Shown piece after piece: positions 58,014-64,000 of a stretch of 64,000 nucleotides of DNA (position 1 is its first letter; every line of letters begins with the position of its first letter). The notes beneath the pieces are model-generated. The model was not told where the DNA came from, did no database searches, and worked only from the letters and a program-made list of their open reading frames with translations. Both the position numbers and the translations under genes were made by a program. Where the stretch lies: NCBI GenBank assembly GCA_037389465.1, contig JAZARR010000250.1:5076001-5140000 (forward strand), in the 5' to 3' direction. The DNA is from Baylisascaris procyonis. Lineage: Eukaryota; Nematoda; Chromadorea; Rhabditida; Ascarididae.

Positions 58014-61000
58014 CTTAGCATCTGGTTTCGAAAGCGGTTGATCATAGTTGGCCAATAAATCCAACCAACTTCGTCAACCCATCTAAATCCCGAATCGAAA
58101 GGCCTCCTGAATAAAAACAATCAAAATCGATCAAAAACGACCCATAAACAAGGATATTGTTCCAGACAAACAACATAAGAACAGTGCTACAACCAAAGAG
58201 TTGGATTAGCGCATGGAAAATCTAACTTCTCTCACGATCAGATCTGGATTTGACCCGCGACCACTTGCAGACGGTCAAAACTGACCGCAATCGGATGATC
58301 AGCTTTGGCCCAATTGAGTTAGCTAGCCCGACTTGTACTGATGAATTTAGATCCAACCAGTCGTCAAAAACTTAAGTGAAAAGGAAGGCATCAATATGAG
58401 AATATATCGGAAAATGCACTTCGCTATTTCTCACCACTTCAACGGCCACAAAAATACCAACCAACTCTGAAATTCCCATAAGCAGTAGTTGATGCCACAA
58501 GTGGAAAGCAACGGTAAAATTTGCTTCAATCAATGAATCATCCAGAAATTGCCTTCAGATTCAATATTGCCAGAAAAATCAAAAAACATTAGACGGCTCA
58601 CCCTAAGCATATATATTAAGCTTAATCAATGCAATATTATTAGTAATAACCACAATCCGCAAATGACAAAGCATAACATTCAAGAAATACTTCTACCATG
58701 GACCACCATAAAGTTTGCAGAGCTAAAAACACTCAATGGCCTTTGATAACTTCGATTCCTCATCCACAGATTTCAACGTCTACATCGAAATCAAACAAAT
58801 AGATATAAGTCACTATATGAGCAGTAATGAAGCAATTTCGCATGCGAAAATTCCATTTTTCATCCTAACATGAAAGAGAGCGCATCGACTTAATTAAACT
58901 CGATTCAACTTTTAACGAAGGATTCAAAAATTATAGAGTGAAACAAACCATAAAGAACACCATAGTGAAATAAACATAAATGGCCACATTAAAAAATCTA
59001 AACAGAACAAAAAGATGCATCTATCACAACGCACTGACAAGATTCGACTGTATGCTGCGAAATATAATCCATAAAAAATCTTCCTGTTGATTTCCTGAAG
59101 TTAGAAGTTTCATAATAAACAAGCAACAAAAGAGATATTTTGCAGTCATTTGCTCTAGCATAAAAAGCAATGAACAAATATCGAAACATTAACAACTTTT
59201 AAAGCATGTTGGAATTTTTCAACAACAGTGCCCATTCAACGAATATGAATTGAATTGTTGTCCTTAAAGCCAGGGACTAATTAGCAACAAATGATTAATG
59301 AGCTGAGAGAAAAAAACGTGAATTGTTAGGTAGTGAAACTTAACAATTCAAGTTTCCAAGAAGGATGGCACCAAAATTTTGCATCCAATCAGTGTGCATT
59401 CTAGTAATTCAATCACGTATTTATTACTTCCACATTTTATACTATACGCTAATCAGCAAAACAAAACCGACCATTAATTACAGTGAACCAACAAATTATC
59501 TAAAAAAGTTTACTAAAAGGGAAACTCCACTTACAGAAAATAAACAACCGAAGACTGTTGATATTACAATTCCTCCTTCACATACCACTCACCGCATTCA
59601 GTTTTACTTTTAACCACTGAAAACAATCAAGTCAAATGATTAAAGTGTAATTGGCTATTCAGGTACTTTAACTATCAAACTACTTTTGCATAAATTATTG
59701 CAATAATAGCTAGTAATGTAAACACCAGCGTTTCGTTTGCTCTGCGATGTCAGGGGAGGGAGGGATCGATTGAAATATTCCATCGCACTATCACTGCACA
59801 ATCATTCTCCTCTTTCCTCCAACTAAACACACAAAAACATTTCTCTCCCTCATCACTAAGCTAGCAAAAGAACAAACAGCCAAACACAAAATGTCGTCCT
59901 CAACAAATAAAACTTCTTCAATGCCCACCTCCAACGTAAAACAATCAGTGGTAACAACCGATTCCTTAAATATATTTAAAATGCCCATGTTGCGTCAAAA
60001 ATACTCCTCCATTTCTTAAACACTGAAATATGTATTTGCTTATTTGAAGTATTTGCAAACTTATGCAATCTTCGATCTGAAGCATTTGCTTCATACTGTA
60101 AAGGCGAATAGTTTCTATATAAAAGCGCTATTATTGCCAAGCATCTTTTTCTGGAAGCAATCCAGTAACGACATTCACCTCCTAACGTGAAACTATTTGA
60201 GTCCCTACGCACAAAAAATATAAGTGAAAGTAACGGCAAATGTGGATAGAGCAATCCACGCATCTCTATTTCCTAAGAGAGAAATATGCAAAAGAGATGC
60301 GAAACCAGAGGGGGAATGACGAGGGGAAGGGGGAAGGTGAGGGGAGAAGTTATGAAAAAAGCATCAATTCAAGTAGTTCTTTCGACATTTTCAAATGCGT
60401 TACAATTAGTTACGCACTTTTTGTTTGCAAGTGAGCTCTATTTTCTATTAAAAAACATATTACTGCTGCATAAGTTTAACTTCAAAAGGGGGAATAAATT
60501 AAATCATCACCTTCAGATTTCTCTATAAAAGAAACACTTCCAAACTGAAAACTTTCATGTGCATAAAACTATTTTCAATGAAATTAATAGTGATGTACAT
60601 TCAAATGAACATTCAATTTTCAAAGCTTTAAAATTCAGTAATTGAGCATAAACGTTTGGAAAACAAGCCTCACGTTTGTCGCCTCCTTGGTTACCCCGTT
60701 GCTTCTTCTTACCCGACCGCCTCCCAGAACATATTTTCGACACTGGAGGTGAAGAAATATTCGAACGCCTCCCACCTTCGCCTGCATCTCCACCTGAAGT
60801 ATCCGCAGATGGTGCATGCGGAACATTGGCCTTTGCTACCTTTTCCTTGGCCTTCTTTTTTGATTTGCGCAACAACTGCTTTGCCGCCTTTTTAGAATTT
60901 CGATTCGCTGATGGTCTGCACAACGAATTCCTTAAAGCATCTCGACGTCTAGTGCCACCACCGGATAACCTTTTGCACTTCATGAGACTTTTAGATGTTC

Positions 61001-62463
61001 CTTCAAGCTTACCGCCTCCACCTCGCACAATTAATCCTCCTCGTTCGCGCCGAATCGAACGACCACCAAATTGGCTCTGCTGTAAAATCAAAACAAATGG
61101 GGAATGTGGAATGATGGGTGACGGTATGATGAGAGCATTGGCATACCAACCAATCAGGTCATTCGGGCATTAGGTGCGCTCTAATTATGCTAGACGTCTA
61201 AAACTGTCTTCTCACATGGAATCGGTTAGTTCTATATCACATTTTGAAAAATATTCTTATCCTGCATCCGATCAGATGCAGAAAGAAAACAGAAGGAGCT
61301 TTCATAACACCTTGAAGAGTTGGGATGATAAGTATGGTGGAGCAGCATTGTACAAAGGAAACACATCACACAAATTTCGTCGGAATAACTAATTTTAAGT
61401 GATGGCTTTATTTGACAAATCTAGCAACAATGAACTCAAGAATGCAAGTATTTTTTTCCGTACACACTCCTTCTTCATGTGTTCAACTTCACTTTTCTCT
61501 CTCTCATATAAAAAATTCAGTCCTGGGTCCAGTATCTTGCACTCTGTCTTTGTAAAAGTTTATGAAACACATAAAAACAAACTGCTATTCAATCCACTGT
61601 GGATCAAAGGCATTGTCCCGTTGCATGAAAAATGAAAACAATTACCCCGGAAGCGATGTTTTTTAAAACAGCACGAAGCGCCTGCCAAATGCATAAAAGT
61701 TGCTAAATCTTTCGTTGCCCTCAGTAAATTTAAATGCCCCAAAAGGCAACATGGCTAGAATCTATAAGAAAAATTCATGTCCTTTCCTTATGATGTATAG
61801 TTGTATATTTTTCTTTCTATTATGTTTTACATAGTCTCTGTCTAATGAACAATTTCTAAGCCATTCATTTCGTCCTAATCGATGATTGTTGAAGGGTTCC
61901 AAATAAAACAAGTATGCAAATAATTTCTTTCAATAAATCCTATTAAAAGATGAAAATGAGAAACTGCAAAACTCTCCCATCCCTTCCGTTCAATTTTTAG
62001 GGAGTTGAACGTCTTCGATTACGTCAAGCTTTTATCATTCTTTATTCCCGATTTTGCACAGAATTGTGCACTCTAATCGGAGAATTTAGCCGCATCCAAT
62101 AAAGCTTTTTAATTTTTCGGGGGTCTGACATTAATATTCCCTCCACTCCTCAAATTTTTTTTGTTCCCTGCTCACCTTGGGCCCTGAAAAATATCACAAA
62201 ATATCATTTTGTGTAAGAAAGCAATCCAAATTTTACCGTAAGGCAGCTTGACCTGAGCAAATTTTACACTTCGGCCATTATGAACGCGCATCCGTGAAAA
62301 TAGTTAAAGCAAGAATACCTTCTTCCTAGCCGGAGGAAACGTTCGATTTCGTGTGGGTGGTGGACGATTAAATGTGCATTTTTCATTTGGAATATTTCCA
62401 TCTCGTTCATTTGAACCTGAGCAACCATGTACTGAGTTATCTTGAATGTCTCCATATAATGAC
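58014..62463 (-). CDS. Unidentified gene with an Arg/Lys/Gly-rich region (partial)
   Basis: Four exons join in phase on the minus strand: 62319-62463, 60674-61079, 60061-60181 and 58014-58106. The first is polar (GDIQDNSVHGCSGSNERD; FNRPPPTRNRTFPPARKK). The second is a 135-codon disordered, basic stretch (SQFGGRSIRRERGGLIVRGG; KKAAKQLLRKSKKKAKEKVA; GKKKQRGNQGGDK) that suggests RNA or chromatin binding. The third reads GECRYWIASRKRCLAII, and the fourth PFDSGFRWVDEVGWIYWP. Donors GTATTC, GTGAGG, GTTTGC and GTGAAT follow each exon. If the last donor is unused, a TGA follows immediately after RNQMLR. No family recognised; 5' exons probably lie further right. Phase continuity supports the model, but each exon alone is modest evidence. 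Confidence 0.45.
58222..58325 (-). repeat. tRNA-like sequence, possible SINE
   Basis: On the minus strand TAGCTAACTCAATTGG (A-box-like) is followed about 53 bases later by GGTCAAATCC (B-box-like). The segment between holds a hairpin, CGGTCA with TGACCG around a four-base loop. It lies in an intron of the unidentified minus-strand gene. The inserted bases in the A-box region argue against a functional tRNA. Confidence 0.35.
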
Positions 62464-64000
62464 CTTAAAAAATCCTTCAACACAATAGCAGAAATCACTC
62501 AGTATATATTCAACATACCGATAAAGATGCAATAACAGCTGCAAAAAATCTTTCAATAACAATTAAGTTCGTAAAACAAATTATAGAAAATAACGGAAAG
62601 CAATCCTGTTAAATTCGATATAAAAGTGCATTTTTCGAAGAGGTGGGGGACGAAGGGGCAGGAAGGAGAAGGGATGTGGATGAGGGAGGAGAGGCTTATA
62701 GACGGGGAAGAAAGGTGTCTTTTAACTGCATGTGTAAACTCATTCCTAAAAAGCATGACCAGTCCGAGACCACAATAACTTCCACAGAGTGAAAAGAAAG
62801 GCGGAAAAAACCCTCCAAAGACCTATTAATCCATCTTTAAGATATAGTATTCGCCATCTGTTTCCTACTTTTAAAATGAAAGATGAAAAAAACCAAATTG
62901 ATAATGCGTTTATTAGCTTGATAAGGCATTTTCTTTTGGCTCTTACCAAGCATACTATCAAATATATACACTTGGCACTAAGATATGCCTTAGAGGAATC
63001 AATTTCATCTTAGTTCATCGTTAATAATTGGTTTAATCAACCCATACAAATCAAGTCTCACAACAATCAAATAATAAGGCTCCTCTTTTTCCACGTTTTC
63101 CTTTACGTCTAAGAGGAATTCTGCGATGCAGAGATACCACCTAGGCAACCATCAGTATCGTCAATGCATCTCTTTACATACTATGTATGTTTCTTTATTT
63201 CTCAATAAAGCCACTCGTTCGTTCGTTTAAAATGTACATTGCACATGCACTTTCAAGATGCCCTATATTGCGCGCATTTCTAAGATGCGCTATTTAACGC
63301 AAATTAACAAATCTCTTTATAAATGATGCAATAGAAAAACAAGTAGAAAAGCGCATTAGAGGAGGTGACGTGATGTGCATCTTGCAACTCCGCGCAATAG
63401 TGCAACCAGCTTCATGAGTTATTAAAAAGTAATAAAACGCGCGCAATGAAACATTTTTTAAGCTGATCCTACCGCTTTTTCAGCCCTTCGATTAAGAAAT
63501 GACTTCTTTGCCCCCCGGTCTATTTTCAAATGACAACTTGGCTGGTTCCAAAATGCAAACAAGCCTTACAGACACTCTTGATTACTATTTACCTGTTGAT
63601 GAAACAATCTAAATGATGAGCTCATGATGTATATATACTATTAAATTGCGTATTTTCACTCTCAGTAGATCTCAAGTGGAAATCCCCCAGCAAACAGGCA
63701 AATGTGCGCATGTACATACACGAAGGCATGACATTGCCACAATGCACTAGGCAAATGCAAATTTCTAAAATTGCATCAAAAAGAGTGGAAGAACGTCTAA
63801 AGATTATCTTTGATTATAAAAAATCTGATCAATTTCCTTTCCTTTATGTGTCTATAAAACAAGTTATAGAGCATCAATTCATGCAAATAAAGGATTGTCC
63901 AACATGTAACTGTCTTTTTTGCGTTGATGGAAAGGGAGAAATGAGAGGAAACGCCTTAAAAAGACGACCAGCATTCTATCAAGACGACCAAAAACTAACC
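62464..64000. other. Right end of window, no supported exon
   Basis: This AT-rich sequence probably includes 5' introns or the promoter of the unidentified minus-strand gene. A purine/G-rich tract lies at about 62.64-62.69 kb. I found no exon in phase with the one at 62319-62463. Confidence 0.5.

Noticed and set aside
60676..61173. 165-codon plus-strand open frame rich in Pro
   Set aside because: It is the antisense of the Arg/Lys/Gly-rich exon on the minus strand, which has matching splice phases. The Pro/Phe-rich content is what antisense of Gly/Lys codons gives.

Overview
The window is nematode nuclear DNA: AT-rich, with long introns, TTTCAG-type acceptors and animal-specific multi-exon genes. 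It is not bacterial, so there are no operons, ribosome binding sites or CRISPR arrays. Three protein-coding genes could be rebuilt exon by exon, with splice phases that agree along each gene. From memory, the C. elegans relatives dex-1 and rsks-1 both lie on chromosome III. That fits an ordinary conserved nematode autosomal segment, probably from a parasitic chromadorean; the species cannot be read from the sequence.

Layout. (1) 1-13024, plus strand: the 3' part of a dex-1-like gene. It has a calcium-binding EGF module cut by the window edge, a NIDO domain, three more EGF-like modules, a linker, one membrane segment and a cytoplasmic tail. The intron between the membrane exon and the tail exon holds a decayed, antisense Ty3/Gypsy-type LTR retrotransposon (about 10.5-12.7 kb). 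(2) 16587-27593, minus strand: a complete 10-exon STARD3/MLN64 gene (four-helix MENTAL domain, FFAT-like motif, START domain; 415 residues), convergent with dex-1. (3) 27594-37803: about 10 kb of intergenic DNA with a tRNA-derived repeat, a G4-type tract and two coding-like relics. (4) 37804-50718, plus strand: an 11-exon p70 S6 kinase gene (rsks-1; 450 residues), with TOS motif, kinase domain, turn motif and hydrophobic motif. (5) 56.4-62.5 kb, minus strand: exons of at least one gene I cannot identify, including an Arg/Lys/Gly-rich exon. A GC-richer block at 57.2-57.8 kb looks like transposon debris.

The genes do not form one pathway. S6K is the TORC1 effector kinase. STARD3 tethers late endosomes to the ER and moves sterol, and lysosomal sterol is a TORC1 input, but their adjacency is not evidence of a link. 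DEX-1 family proteins act in epithelial and glial extracellular matrix.

The most useful leads are the phospho-FFAT-type motif in the STARD3 protein, the S6K gene's non-GT donor and short C-tail, the gutted retrotransposon inside dex-1, the 23-bp tandem repeat in a dex-1 intron, two 13-bp perfect hairpins, and the unidentified minus-strand gene. I found no wholly new biological system.
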